6,620 bases of DNA from Candidatus Poribacteria bacterium (GTDB lineage Bacteria; Poribacteria; WGA-4E; WGA-3G). The DNA lies in contig RKRO01000377.1 of the NCBI GenBank assembly GCA_007571355.1, positions 1 to 6,620 of the forward strand, given 5' to 3'. The translations under genes and the position numbers were made by a program. This document shows, one piece after another, positions 1 to 5,699 of this stretch (its first letter is position 1; the number at the start of each line of letters is the position of its first letter). The notes beneath the pieces are model-generated. The model had not been told where the DNA came from, searched no databases, and worked only from the letters and a program-made list of their open reading frames with translations.

Positions 1-1783
1 GCATTCTGTCTGTAAGTTCCAGCCGGTTCTTTTCAGAAAACAGGGACATCTCTGCTCCGATATCGTTATCTAACTGTTCAACTCGTGTTTTATCTTCTGC
101 CTCTGTAACTGCGTCCTCTTGTGCCTCATTCTTCGCTACAATCTCCAGTCGGTATATATCATAGATGCCTTGCCCATCTGCGCAGAAGAGAATGGATTCC
201 CCGTTTGGTGTCCATGATGGACTAATCGCGTTATACGTGCCGTTGGTTAGGACACGTTCTGTACCGTTGTCGAGGTCAATCAATACAAGCCTGTTTTTAC
301 GTCCGCGCTCGGAGGCATAGACGATTTTGCCGGTTGTTGGATGCCATGACGGGTGTGTGTCATTAAATGAATCGAAGGTCAGTCTATCGATTTCACCTGT
401 CAGGAGTTCAATACTATAAAGGTCTGTCTGTCCCTCTTTTAGTGCCGAAAACACGATCCGTTCACCGCTGCTATCATAATCTGGAGAAGAGATATTATCA
501 TAGTCGAGCCTGAAGTACTGCGTGAGTTTTTCCGTTACGATGTTCACTTCAAGGAGATAATTAGCGTCGTGATGTTTAGCGACGAAGGCGATTCTGTCGC
601 CATCGGGTGCCCACGCGAGGCTTCTACCGAATCCGCTGAAATCGGTTCGGATCTCCTCGTATTTCTCGCGAAAAAATCGCTTGGTAACCCGCTCGATGCG
701 CTCCCCTGTTTTTGCGGACACCAGAACAACTTCAAGGAACCCGTCGTTTCCTGTGACGTAGGCGATCATATCACCACTCGGTGACCAGACAGGTTTGATG
801 TTATGAGAGTAACGCGATTTCTCGGTAAGATTTTTCGCGACGAGGTCGGGTAATTCCCGATTTTCGATGAGGGGCCAGTAGCGTCTTCGGACGGTCTGTC
901 GCCACGCTTTATCGAACTCTTCAAGTTCCACGCCGAGTACTTCTCTAAAAACCCTGTCAATGTCTTTCGTGCGACTCTGTCGCAACCCGCGCAGAATCTC
1001 AGCGATCTTCTCACGTCCGTAGGTCTCTGTGAGATATGCCACCGCCAGTTGTCCTAACTTATATCCGATGTAAGGTGAACTGAGTTGGTTGAAGTTACGA
1101 AGTTGCGGCAACGGCACGATATTGTTATTCATGCTCGCATCGCGAATGACCATCTCCCCGATCGCATCATTATCTTCAGCGAAATAATCTGCCATACCCT
1201 CTATGAACCAGATAGGAGGCGAGTAGAGGAATTCACCGCTGTAGATGCGTGCATGCGGTTTCTGATAGATGATGTCATATTGAAAGATGTGGATAAGTTC
1301 GTGAAAAATCACCTCTCGGAACGCTTCAAGGGAACCGGTGAATGGAATAACAATGCGGTGCTTAAAGAGCTCCGCGAAGCCGCCGATACCTTCATGAAGT
1401 TCTTGTAGGATGATGTTGGTTTCCTGAAAATCCTTGTGGGATTTGTAGAGGATAAGCGGCGTTCTATCTTGCAGTTCGTGTTCAAAATCTTCGCTATGTT
1501 GTTCGTAAGCCTCTTCAGCGATCGATGCCATAATAGGCACAAGCTTCGCCTCGCTTGGATAGTAATGGATGTCGAAATGTTCTGTCCGATGGATATGCCA
1601 ATCGAAGCGTTGTCCCGTAATCTTATTTTTCCCGAAAATTTGTGCCCATCCCACACAAGGCAGCAATAAACCGACGAGCAGGAGAGTACAAACGAGATAT
1701 CTACCGAATATCGGTCGTGTGTGATAGGTGTCTTTTCCAGATATGTTTTTGGGTATTAGCGATTTGGTTTTATTGTTTTTCAC
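1..1783 (-). CDS. Secreted peptidase MA-like metalloprotease with TolB/PD40 propeller repeats (3' end beyond window)
   Basis: Uninterrupted frame of 594 codons, open at the left edge, so the C-terminus is missing. The GTG start at 1783 is chosen because TAGGAG lies 8 bases upstream (1797-1792); the nearby ATG hits a stop after five codons. Residues 28-47 form a signal peptide (hydrophobic stretch ending Gly-Trp-Ala before Gln48). Residues about 50-300 resemble the gluzincin 'peptidase MA' domain. The zinc motif is His161-Glu-Leu-Ile-His165, and Glu195 in a Trp-Phe-Ile-Glu-Gly-Met-Ala context is the likely third ligand. PD40-type blades follow, centred on Trp333, Trp391, Tyr436, Trp480 and Trp524. 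The last four are about 44-45 residues apart, with the S/T-P-x-G-x-x-I-x-F/Y pattern known from TolB. Residues about 555-594 look like a charged insertion. It is the third gene of the operon. The expected role is periplasmic or surface proteolysis, with the propeller as a binding platform; the substrate is unknown. Confidence 0.9.
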   Translation of the reverse strand, partial: MKNNKTKSLIPKNISGKDTYHTRPIFGRYLVCTLLLVGLLLPCVGWAQIFGKNKITGQRFDWHIHRTEHFDIHYYPSEAKLVPIMASIAEEAYEQHSEDFEHELQDRTPLILYKSHKDFQETNIILQELHEGIGGFAELFKHRIVIPFTGSLEAFREVIFHELIHIFQYDIIYQKPHARIYSGEFLYSPPIWFIEGMADYFAEDNDAIGEMVIRDASMNNNIVPLPQLRNFNQLSSPYIGYKLGQLAVAYLTETYGREKIAEILRGLRQSRTKDIDRVFREVLGVELEEFDKAWRQTVRRRYWPLIENRELPDLVAKNLTEKSRYSHNIKPVWSPSGDMIAYVTGNDGFLEVVLVSAKTGERIERVTKRFFREKYEEIRTDFSGFGRSLAWAPDGDRIAFVAKHHDANYLLEVNIVTEKLTQYFRLDYDNISSPDYDSSGERIVFSALKEGQTDLYSIELLTGEIDRLTFDSFNDTHPSWHPTTGKIVYASERGRKNRLVLIDLDNGTERVLTNGTYNAISPSWTPNGESILFCADGQGIYDIYRLEIVAKNEAQEDAVTEAEDKTRVEQLDNDIGAEMSLFSEKNRLELTDRM

Positions 1784-1791
1784 ACATCTAA

Positions 1792-1797
1792 CTCCTA
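1792..1797 (-). promoter_or_regulatory. Ribosome binding site fixing the GTG start of the protease gene
   Basis: TAGGAG lies 8 bases before the GTG at 1783, within the 22-base gap after the preceding lipoprotein stop. It decides the start because no in-frame ATG exists near the signal peptide. Confidence 0.7.
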
Positions 1798-1805
1798 TGC
1801 TTTAT

Positions 1806-2522
1806 TTAATTAACCAGATACCGATCTTCGCGTTCGTAGTGTGGAGAGATTTCGCGGGTGAATTCCATTGCGGCACGCTTGCCGAGTTCTCTCATCGTAT
1901 TTGCCTGCGGCCCCGCTTGAGAAAAAATAAAAGAACCGATAGTATGTGCCTCCGCAGTGCTACGCCGGTAGGCTTCATCCCAGATAACCTTTTCAGCTTC
2001 GACATCAAAAATCATGACTCTCAGCGAGAGGATATAGGTTTTCTGCATGTAGTCCTGATAATCCATAACGTAGCGTTGGCGTTGTATCGAATAGCGTTCT
2101 CCGTAATACCGTCTGGGTCGGCTATCCGAATAGAAATGAAAACTTCCGATGATAATCCCTTTCACCTCAAAATATTCTCCGAGTTGGCTCAAGTGCTCCG
2201 TATCGGAAAGCCATTCCTGCCCGATGGTTTCACCTATAAGCAGCCGCGCCGTCTCCTGTGTGCTAACGACCTCAAAATGTTTTTGACGTGCTAAACCGCT
2301 GCGGAGTATCGACGCAATCTCCTCGCCGATGTCCTCAGGCAATTCTTCATTACGTCCTGCCTCTTTTTCGGGAACAAATGGCAGGACCGCGAAGTTGGAG
2401 TACCGATTAATGTCAATCTCAGATTCGACTTTCACCGGGATGGAGACACGCGTCGCAGCACTACCACATCCGCAAAACATTAGCATTACGAATAGGAGTC
2501 CAATGTTTTTTGCCATCTGCAT
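1806..2522 (-). CDS. CsgG/LpoB-like outer-membrane lipoprotein, 238 aa
   Basis: The ATG at 2522 is preceded by GAGGA with 7-base spacing; that site overlaps the upstream gene's TGA stop. Longer in-frame starts up to 2594 would overlap that gene and bury the signal peptide. Residues 5-19 form a lipoprotein signal ending Phe-Cys-Gly-Cys19; Cys19 (Gly at -1) is the likelier lipidated residue, Cys17 the alternative. From residue 40 the chain reads like the CsgG/LpoB/TolB-N fold class: a beta strand (NFAVLPF, 43-49), an amphipathic helix (about 62-79, ending in a 'LRSGL' stretch), then 'HFEVVST' (82-88). A later 'VKGIIIGSF' strand is typical of the second half of that domain. Such proteins sit on the periplasmic face of the outer membrane, as secretion channels, penicillin-binding protein activators or scaffolds. 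The C-terminus is rich in Arg/Tyr/Glu. The exact family is uncertain, but membership of an envelope operon is well supported by the 10-base and 22-base gaps on either side. Confidence 0.85.
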   Translation of the reverse strand: MQMAKNIGLLFVMLMFCGCGSAATRVSIPVKVESEIDINRYSNFAVLPFVPEKEAGRNEELPEDIGEEIASILRSGLARQKHFEVVSTQETARLLIGETIGQEWLSDTEHLSQLGEYFEVKGIIIGSFHFYSDSRPRRYYGERYSIQRQRYVMDYQDYMQKTYILSLRVMIFDVEAEKVIWDEAYRRSTAEAHTIGSFIFSQAGPQANTMRELGKRAAMEFTREISPHYEREDRYLVN

Positions 2523-2532
2523 ATTAGTTTCC

Positions 2533-2937
2533 TCACTCTTCTGGGGACAAGAATTCGTCTTCTTCCATTTGCAGTGTATCTTTGCTATCAGCACCGCTTC
2601 GTCGAAGGTGGATACGGCAGCGCCGATAGTTGAGTCTGTAGTATTTATTTTCCGGCTCTAATTCCGCTGCGCGCTGATAAGCAGTGAGTGCCGCGTCCAT
2701 GTTCCCGACAGCTTCGTAAGCGACACCGAGGTTATTATGTGCCTTGGAGTCGTCCGGGTCAATATTAATGACTTGTTTCCATCGAAAGATGGCTTCGTTC
2801 CAAAGTTGCGCTTGTGCTGCGCGTATCGCAAACCGATTGTATGCATCGGTCTGGGGTGTGTCACGAAACACAGCACATCCAGACAGCGTTAAGAACACCA
2901 AAATAGTGATAGCGGTAAGGCATCTGTATCGTAACAC
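2533..2937 (-). CDS. Small TPR-repeat lipoprotein, 134 aa
   Basis: GTG at 2937 is preferred over the in-frame TTG at 2961: AAGGAG (2949-2944) sits 6 bases before the GTG, and the TTG falls upstream of the transcription start predicted from the promoter at 2963-2971. Residues 1-20 form a signal peptide ending Leu-Ser-Gly-Cys21, a good lipobox, so the protein is probably anchored to the outer membrane through Cys21. Two tetratricopeptide repeats follow at about residues 31-64 and 65-98, with the usual A-x-N-N-L-G and A-x-x-x-Y-x-x-A-x-x-L-x-P signatures. The tail (about 110-134) is acidic and polar, probably disordered. TPR lipoproteins act as protein-docking subunits. Here the likely partners are the lipoprotein and protease encoded directly downstream. 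The protein is too short to be a BamD or PilF orthologue with confidence. Confidence 0.85.
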   Translation of the reverse strand: MLRYRCLTAITILVFLTLSGCAVFRDTPQTDAYNRFAIRAAQAQLWNEAIFRWKQVINIDPDDSKAHNNLGVAYEAVGNMDAALTAYQRAAELEPENKYYRLNYRRCRIHLRRSGADSKDTLQMEEDEFLSPEE

Positions 2938-2943
2938 ATTTCT

Positions 2944-2949
2944 CTCCTT
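2944..2949 (-). promoter_or_regulatory. Ribosome binding site of the TPR lipoprotein gene
   Basis: AAGGAG lies 6 bases upstream of the GTG at 2937. It supports GTG over the TTG at 2961, whose upstream bases are the -10 element itself. Confidence 0.65.
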
Positions 2950-2962
2950 GATATATTGCAAT

Positions 2963-2971
2963 ATTATACCA
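2963..2971 (-). promoter_or_regulatory. Extended -10 promoter for the three-gene envelope operon
   Basis: Reading the minus strand, TGGTATAAT is a perfect TGn-TATAAT extended -10. No good -35 hexamer lies 16-18 bases upstream, as is usual for extended -10 promoters. Transcription would start near 2956, giving a leader of about 19 bases. A 10-base perfect A/T palindrome (2981-2990) lies in the -35 region and could be an operator, or simply A/T richness. Confidence 0.55.
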
Positions 2972-3136
2972 TTTCACGTCAATATATATTACACGGAATC
3001 AATCTTTTGCGTCAAGAGAAAATTGGGCTCATCTCAGGGGATTTAGTTTTAAGATTTGTCACTGGATGAGTTTAACTGCAAGTTTAGGTGCTGAAGCGAA
3101 AAATCGTAATAATAAATTCCTATCTTTTTGCAGATG

Positions 3137-3145
3137 TGATATACT
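3137..3145 (+). promoter_or_regulatory. Extended -10 promoter for the nucleoside hydrolase gene
   Basis: TGATATACT matches TGn-TATAAT with one mismatch. A weak -35 (TTCCTA, 3117-3122) lies 17 bases upstream. The expected start is near 3152, about 29 bases before the ATG at 3181. It is divergent from the operon promoter at 2963-2971. The rest of the 243-base intergenic stretch holds no gene or terminator that I can support. Confidence 0.45.
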
Positions 3146-3180
3146 GAGGGGAAAACTTTATACACAAGGTCAAATCGCTT

Positions 3181-4107
3181 ATGAATTTTCCAACGCTGTC
3201 GGAGTCGAAACGCTTGGAGATGCTCCAACCGCCAACGGGACGAGTCCGAATGGTACTTGACACTGACACTTATAACGAAATCGACGATCAGTTTGCAGTC
3301 GTCCACGCCTTGCTCTCACCTGAACGCCTCACCGTTGAGGCACTCTACGCTGCACCTTTCCACAACAACCGATCAGTGAACGCTGAAGACGGCATGGAGA
3401 AAAGTTACGATGAAATCCTAAGGCTATTGGATTTCCTCAATGTCTCGGCTTCCGAAGGATTTGTCTATCGCGGGTCGAGAGCGTTTCTCGCCAATAAAGA
3501 GGCTCCCGTGCAAAGCGATGCCGCTACCGATATGATTAAACGGGCGATGCTAAGTAGCACAGAAGACCCCCTCTACGTCGTCGCCGTCGGTGCCATCACA
3601 AATGTCGCCTCCGCTATCCTCATAGAACCCGAAATTATCGAACGCATCGTCGTTATCTGGCTTGGTGGGAATCCGTTGTACTGGCCCCACACCCAAGAGT
3701 TCAACCTGATGCAAGACCTTCAGAGTGCGCAAGTGGTTCTGGACTGCGGTGTGCCATTCGTTTGGCTCCCCGCACGCGGGGTCGTTTCGCATCTGCACAC
3801 GACGGTTGCTGAGATGGAACGCTATGTACAAGGTAGAGGCAAAGTCGGAGATTACCTCGTGGAAATCTTTAAAGACTACGCAAACGCCCCTTTCGCTTGG
3901 TCAAAGGTGATATGGGATATATCCGCGACAGCATACCTTGTCAATCCGGCGTGGGTGCCGACGGAAATCGTTCACAGCCCTATCTTGACGGAGGCAGTAA
4001 CATGGAGCTTTGATAACAGTCGACATCTCATGCGTGTCGCGACGAGTGTCAATCGGGACGCTATTTTCCGGGATCTGTTCGAGAAATTGCAAACACACTC
4101 GGATTAG
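3181..4107 (+). CDS. Inosine/uridine-preferring nucleoside hydrolase family protein, 308 aa
   Basis: Full-length member of the IUNH family (usual size about 300-330 aa), which hydrolyses the N-glycosidic bond of nucleosides using a bound calcium ion; no signal peptide, so cytoplasmic. The N-terminal metal motif is Asp27-Thr-Asp29-Thr-Tyr-Asn-Glu-Ile-Asp35-Asp36, two residues longer than the classical DxDPGxDD. Residues 133-145 (VVAVGAITNVASA) match the family's 'LGPLTNLA' strand and loop. Gly162-Gly163 and Glu173-Phe-Asn175 match the substrate-binding EFN segment, with Asp179 after it. The final HD motif reads Trp245-Asp246: the metal-binding Asp is kept and the usual His is replaced. Family membership is firm, but substrate and activity are uncertain; ribosyl-like sugars other than the classical nucleosides are possible. 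The ATG at 3181 has only a weak AAGG (3166-3169) 11 bases upstream; Met14 is the alternative start but has no properly spaced site. The gene is monocistronic and convergent with the downstream dioxygenase gene. Confidence 0.92.
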   Translation: MNFPTLSESKRLEMLQPPTGRVRMVLDTDTYNEIDDQFAVVHALLSPERLTVEALYAAPFHNNRSVNAEDGMEKSYDEILRLLDFLNVSASEGFVYRGSRAFLANKEAPVQSDAATDMIKRAMLSSTEDPLYVVAVGAITNVASAILIEPEIIERIVVIWLGGNPLYWPHTQEFNLMQDLQSAQVVLDCGVPFVWLPARGVVSHLHTTVAEMERYVQGRGKVGDYLVEIFKDYANAPFAWSKVIWDISATAYLVNPAWVPTEIVHSPILTEAVTWSFDNSRHLMRVATSVNRDAIFRDLFEKLQTHSD

Positions 4108-4124
4108 CGGGACCGAAAATCCGA
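4099..4124. repeat. 7-bp inverted repeat between convergent genes, weak bidirectional terminator candidate
   Basis: TCGGATT (4099-4105) and AATCCGA (4118-4124) are perfect complements around a 12-base loop. They span the stop of the hydrolase gene and end just before the dioxygenase stop. No T-tract follows on either strand, so intrinsic termination is not shown; position between convergent genes is the main argument. Confidence 0.3.
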
Positions 4125-4128
4125 ATGC

Positions 4129-4965
4129 TCATGAGAGCCAAACATTCCACTCGTCAGCACAAATAACCTCAAGTTGATCGCGCGGTTTGAAATAATCGGT
4201 CGGATGATGGTTTTCGCCCATATCCCCGAACAACCGACGGCGGCGCGGTGTCATCCGTGCAAGTGCCTCCGCGGGGAGTTTGTCGTAATCGTAAGGACGC
4301 GACCACATCTGTCCATAACGGAACGTGACGCTTTTGCGGATGCGATCTGTCTGATTCGGGCCTACTCCGTGCCACAACGCCCACGGAAAGATGACCGCAT
4401 CACCAGCCTCCGCAAGCACCTGAATCGCGCCTTCAGGGTACTCACCTTTCGCTAACCTCTGTTCTGGAAAACGGACTTTATGGCTCCCTGGCACACACAT
4501 AAAATTCCCCTGATCCGGTTCGGTCAGACCCGTCAAGAAAAATTGGATTTTGAATTGCAAGGGCAGACTATCCGGGTGCGGGTGGATACGTTGAAGCGAA
4601 GGACCAGCATCCGTATGGAATCCCATTAAAGCCTCCACATCCGGGTGTCGGACGTAGATTTGTGTGCCCATGATCTGAAGATATGGACCCATCAATGAAA
4701 GGATTGTGCCGAAGGTGCGAGGGTGGTCGGTGAGTGGGTCCAGGGCATCTGTCCGCTCAATCGCTCGGATAATCGTATAGGCCCCTTTTCCGAATCGATT
4801 GTTGCCCTGTAGACTCGGCATCTCTTGGACATACGTTTCAATCACTGAATCCACGGCTTCCAAAAGCGTCTCAATTTCAGCAGGTGACAGAACGTTCTTG
4901 AGGAGCAGATACCCCTCTGTCTGCCACACCTTTTGTTGAACATCCGTCAAATATGAGGATAGCAT
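4129..4965 (-). CDS. Phytanoyl-CoA dioxygenase (PhyH) family Fe(II)/2-oxoglutarate oxygenase, 278 aa
   Basis: The ATG at 4965 has AAGGA 7 bases upstream (4977-4973). Residues 8-40 show the family N-terminus ('YLLLKNVLSPAEIETL', entry helix). The double-stranded beta-helix carries the iron triad: His117-Thr-Asp119 and His199 (in 'ALWHGVGPN'). Arg210 lies exactly 11 residues after His199, as in PhyH where that Arg binds the 2-oxoglutarate carboxylate. 'GNFMCVPGSHK' (153-163) is the conserved lid/strand segment. All catalytic residues are present, so it should be an active oxygenase that hydroxylates an organic substrate with 2-oxoglutarate and O2. Bacterial members act on very diverse small molecules, so phytanoyl-CoA should not be assumed. 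There is no signal peptide, so cytoplasmic. It is transcribed alone from the promoter at 5058-5086 and is convergent with the nucleoside hydrolase gene. Neither neighbour indicates a pathway. Confidence 0.92.
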   Translation of the reverse strand: MLSSYLTDVQQKVWQTEGYLLLKNVLSPAEIETLLEAVDSVIETYVQEMPSLQGNNRFGKGAYTIIRAIERTDALDPLTDHPRTFGTILSLMGPYLQIMGTQIYVRHPDVEALMGFHTDAGPSLQRIHPHPDSLPLQFKIQFFLTGLTEPDQGNFMCVPGSHKVRFPEQRLAKGEYPEGAIQVLAEAGDAVIFPWALWHGVGPNQTDRIRKSVTFRYGQMWSRPYDYDKLPAEALARMTPRRRRLFGDMGENHHPTDYFKPRDQLEVICADEWNVWLS

Positions 4966-4972
4966 CTGTCGA

Positions 4973-4977
4973 TCCTT
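4973..4977 (-). promoter_or_regulatory. Ribosome binding site of the PhyH-family gene
   Basis: AAGGA with 7-base spacing to the ATG at 4965, at the end of the leader. Confidence 0.6.
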
Positions 4978-5005
4978 TTCGCTTAGCGTAGATTAGGCAA
5001 TTAAG

Positions 5006-5028
5006 TGTCATCAGGCGATACGCTGACA
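5006..5028 (-). promoter_or_regulatory. Imperfect stem-loop in the PhyH leader
   Basis: Outer stem TGTCA/TGACA (5006-5010 with 5024-5028), inner stem GCG/CGC (5015-5017 with 5021-5023), 3-base loop, and a 4-base bulge on one side. It lies between the predicted transcript start (about 5051) and the start codon. It is short; a regulatory function is not shown and it does not match a riboswitch class I recognise. Confidence 0.25.
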
Positions 5029-5057
5029 AATCATTCTTACCAATATACCATCAAAAA

Positions 5058-5086
5058 ATTATAAACGAATTACCTTACCGAGTCAA
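5058..5086 (-). promoter_or_regulatory. Near-consensus sigma70-type promoter for the PhyH-family gene
   Basis: On the minus strand the -35 is TTGACT (5086-5081, 5 of 6 matches) and the -10 is TATAAT (5063-5058, perfect), with exactly 17 bases between them. Transcription would begin near 5051, giving a leader of about 85 bases before the ATG at 4965. This is the strongest promoter seen in the window. Confidence 0.7.
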
Positions 5087-5115
5087 GGCGGTTTTTTAGT
5101 AGGACGGAGCGGAGA

Positions 5116-5141
5116 TCGTGTAGCTTTCCTTCTCTACACGA
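5116..5141. repeat. 8-bp perfect hairpin, 10-base loop (first of two)
   Basis: TCGTGTAG (5116-5123) and CTACACGA (5134-5141) are exact complements around a 10-base loop. The minus-strand loop is purine-only (AGAAGGAAAG). It lies about 75 bases downstream of the GspC-like stop and 30 bases upstream of the -35 of the next gene. There is no T-run, so it is not a standard intrinsic terminator. Confidence 0.45.
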
Positions 5142-5151
5142 GCGACTGCCT

Positions 5152-5173
5152 GCGCACTTGTGTGTTGGTGCGC
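5152..5173. repeat. 6-bp GC-rich hairpin, 10-base loop (second of two)
   Basis: GCGCAC (5152-5157) and GTGCGC (5168-5173) are exact complements around a 10-base loop, with a possible flanking T-G pair. It lies ten bases from the 5116-5141 hairpin and about 45 bases after the GspC-like stop codon. Together the two may form a 3'-end structure of that transcript. Confidence 0.35.
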
Positions 5174-5217
5174 GCTGCGGGGAATGTGGATGAGTCTCTT
5201 CACAAGACATGTAGGGG

Positions 5218-5628
5218 TCAAAAACAGATGTGCAGATGGAGGGTCCGCTGTTTTCCGTCGGTTTCAAGCACTACCTGTTTGCTTTCTATGGAGACCACTT
5301 TTGTGTGATCGTCTATTTTATCACCGATGGAAACGATGTGTGTGGTGTTTTCTGTGGTGGTTTGGAGGAAGGCACGCGGGGGTGTGGTGTCGTCCGTCGG
5401 TAAGAGTGTCCCGATGAGGCGATAGGAGGCGACAGGGCGCGTCTCACGCCAACCTAAGGGACGAAACAGGTTGTTGTCTATAATCGTCCGGTAGAAGTCG
5501 GTCTGTTGAAACGCCTGTAGACTCTCATCCCCAAACGCAGCAGGCGACCGACGCACCGCGACGGGCGCAACAGCGGAAACCACCAGTGCCCTATCCCGCG
5601 GGGCAGTGTCCAACGGCAGCAGACACAA
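5218..5628 (-). CDS. GspC/PulC-like (type II secretion C homology region) protein, N-terminus probably frameshifted
   Basis: The frame from TTG 5628 gives 136 aa. Residues 44-60 (FYRTIIDNNLFRPLGW core) and 66-132 (ASYRLIGTL, 'HIVSIGDKIDDHTKVVSIE', then a Val-Val-Leu strand and a 'TLHL' end) fit the homology region of GspC/PulC, a periplasmic domain that contacts the secretin; PilP-type pilus proteins look similar. Residues 9-43 are an Ala/Pro/Arg-rich linker. The usual N-terminal membrane helix is missing from this frame. It appears in another frame just upstream: from GTG 5663 the sequence reads V-Q-R-F-V-L-Y-V-F-I-G-S-C, a plausible anchor, which would join this frame after a one-base deletion near 5610-5640. 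No ATG or GTG exists upstream of TTG 5628 in this frame; GTG 5583 with AGGG (5592-5589) is an internal alternative. It lies immediately downstream of the FN3 gene (stop at 5700). No other secretion genes are in view. Confidence 0.7.
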   Translation of the reverse strand: MCLLPLDTAPRDRALVVSAVAPVAVRRSPAAFGDESLQAFQQTDFYRTIIDNNLFRPLGWRETRPVASYRLIGTLLPTDDTTPPRAFLQTTTENTTHIVSIGDKIDDHTKVVSIESKQVVLETDGKQRTLHLHICF

Positions 5629-5699
5629 GACCCTATAAAGACATAGAGAACGAACCGCTGCACAGACACCGCCCCCACACGCAAAAAATGCTAAGACAC

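Noticed and set aside
1309..1656. 115-codon minus-strand frame, plus the 1085-1408 and 1436-1669 plus-strand frames
   Set aside because: All overlap the peptidase domain frame, which has the HExxH motif and reads through without a stop.
1728..2294. 188-codon open frame on the plus strand
   Set aside because: Antisense to the lipoprotein gene and the start of the protease gene. The minus-strand genes have signal peptides, ribosome binding sites and domains; this frame has none.
2535..2594. Longer N-terminus for the CsgG/LpoB-like lipoprotein
   Set aside because: It would overlap the TPR gene, has no ribosome binding site, and would place the lipoprotein signal internally; ATG 2522 has a well-spaced site.
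2976..2986. TTGACG upstream of the operon -10 as a -35 box
   Set aside because: It lies only 8 bases from TATAAT, too close for a sigma70 promoter; the TG extended -10 explains the site better.
3550..3831. 93-codon minus-strand frame
   Set aside because: Antisense to the conserved core of the nucleoside hydrolase.
5071..5098. Short stems followed by TTTTTT on the plus strand, a possible terminator
   Set aside because: The stems are only 4 bp and mutually exclusive, and no plus-strand gene precedes them. The sequence is better explained as the minus-strand promoter.
5070..5267. 65-codon minus-strand frame in the gap after the GspC-like gene
   Set aside because: It has no ribosome binding site or recognisable domain, overlaps the 3' end of the GspC-like gene, and runs through both hairpins and the -35 of the promoter.
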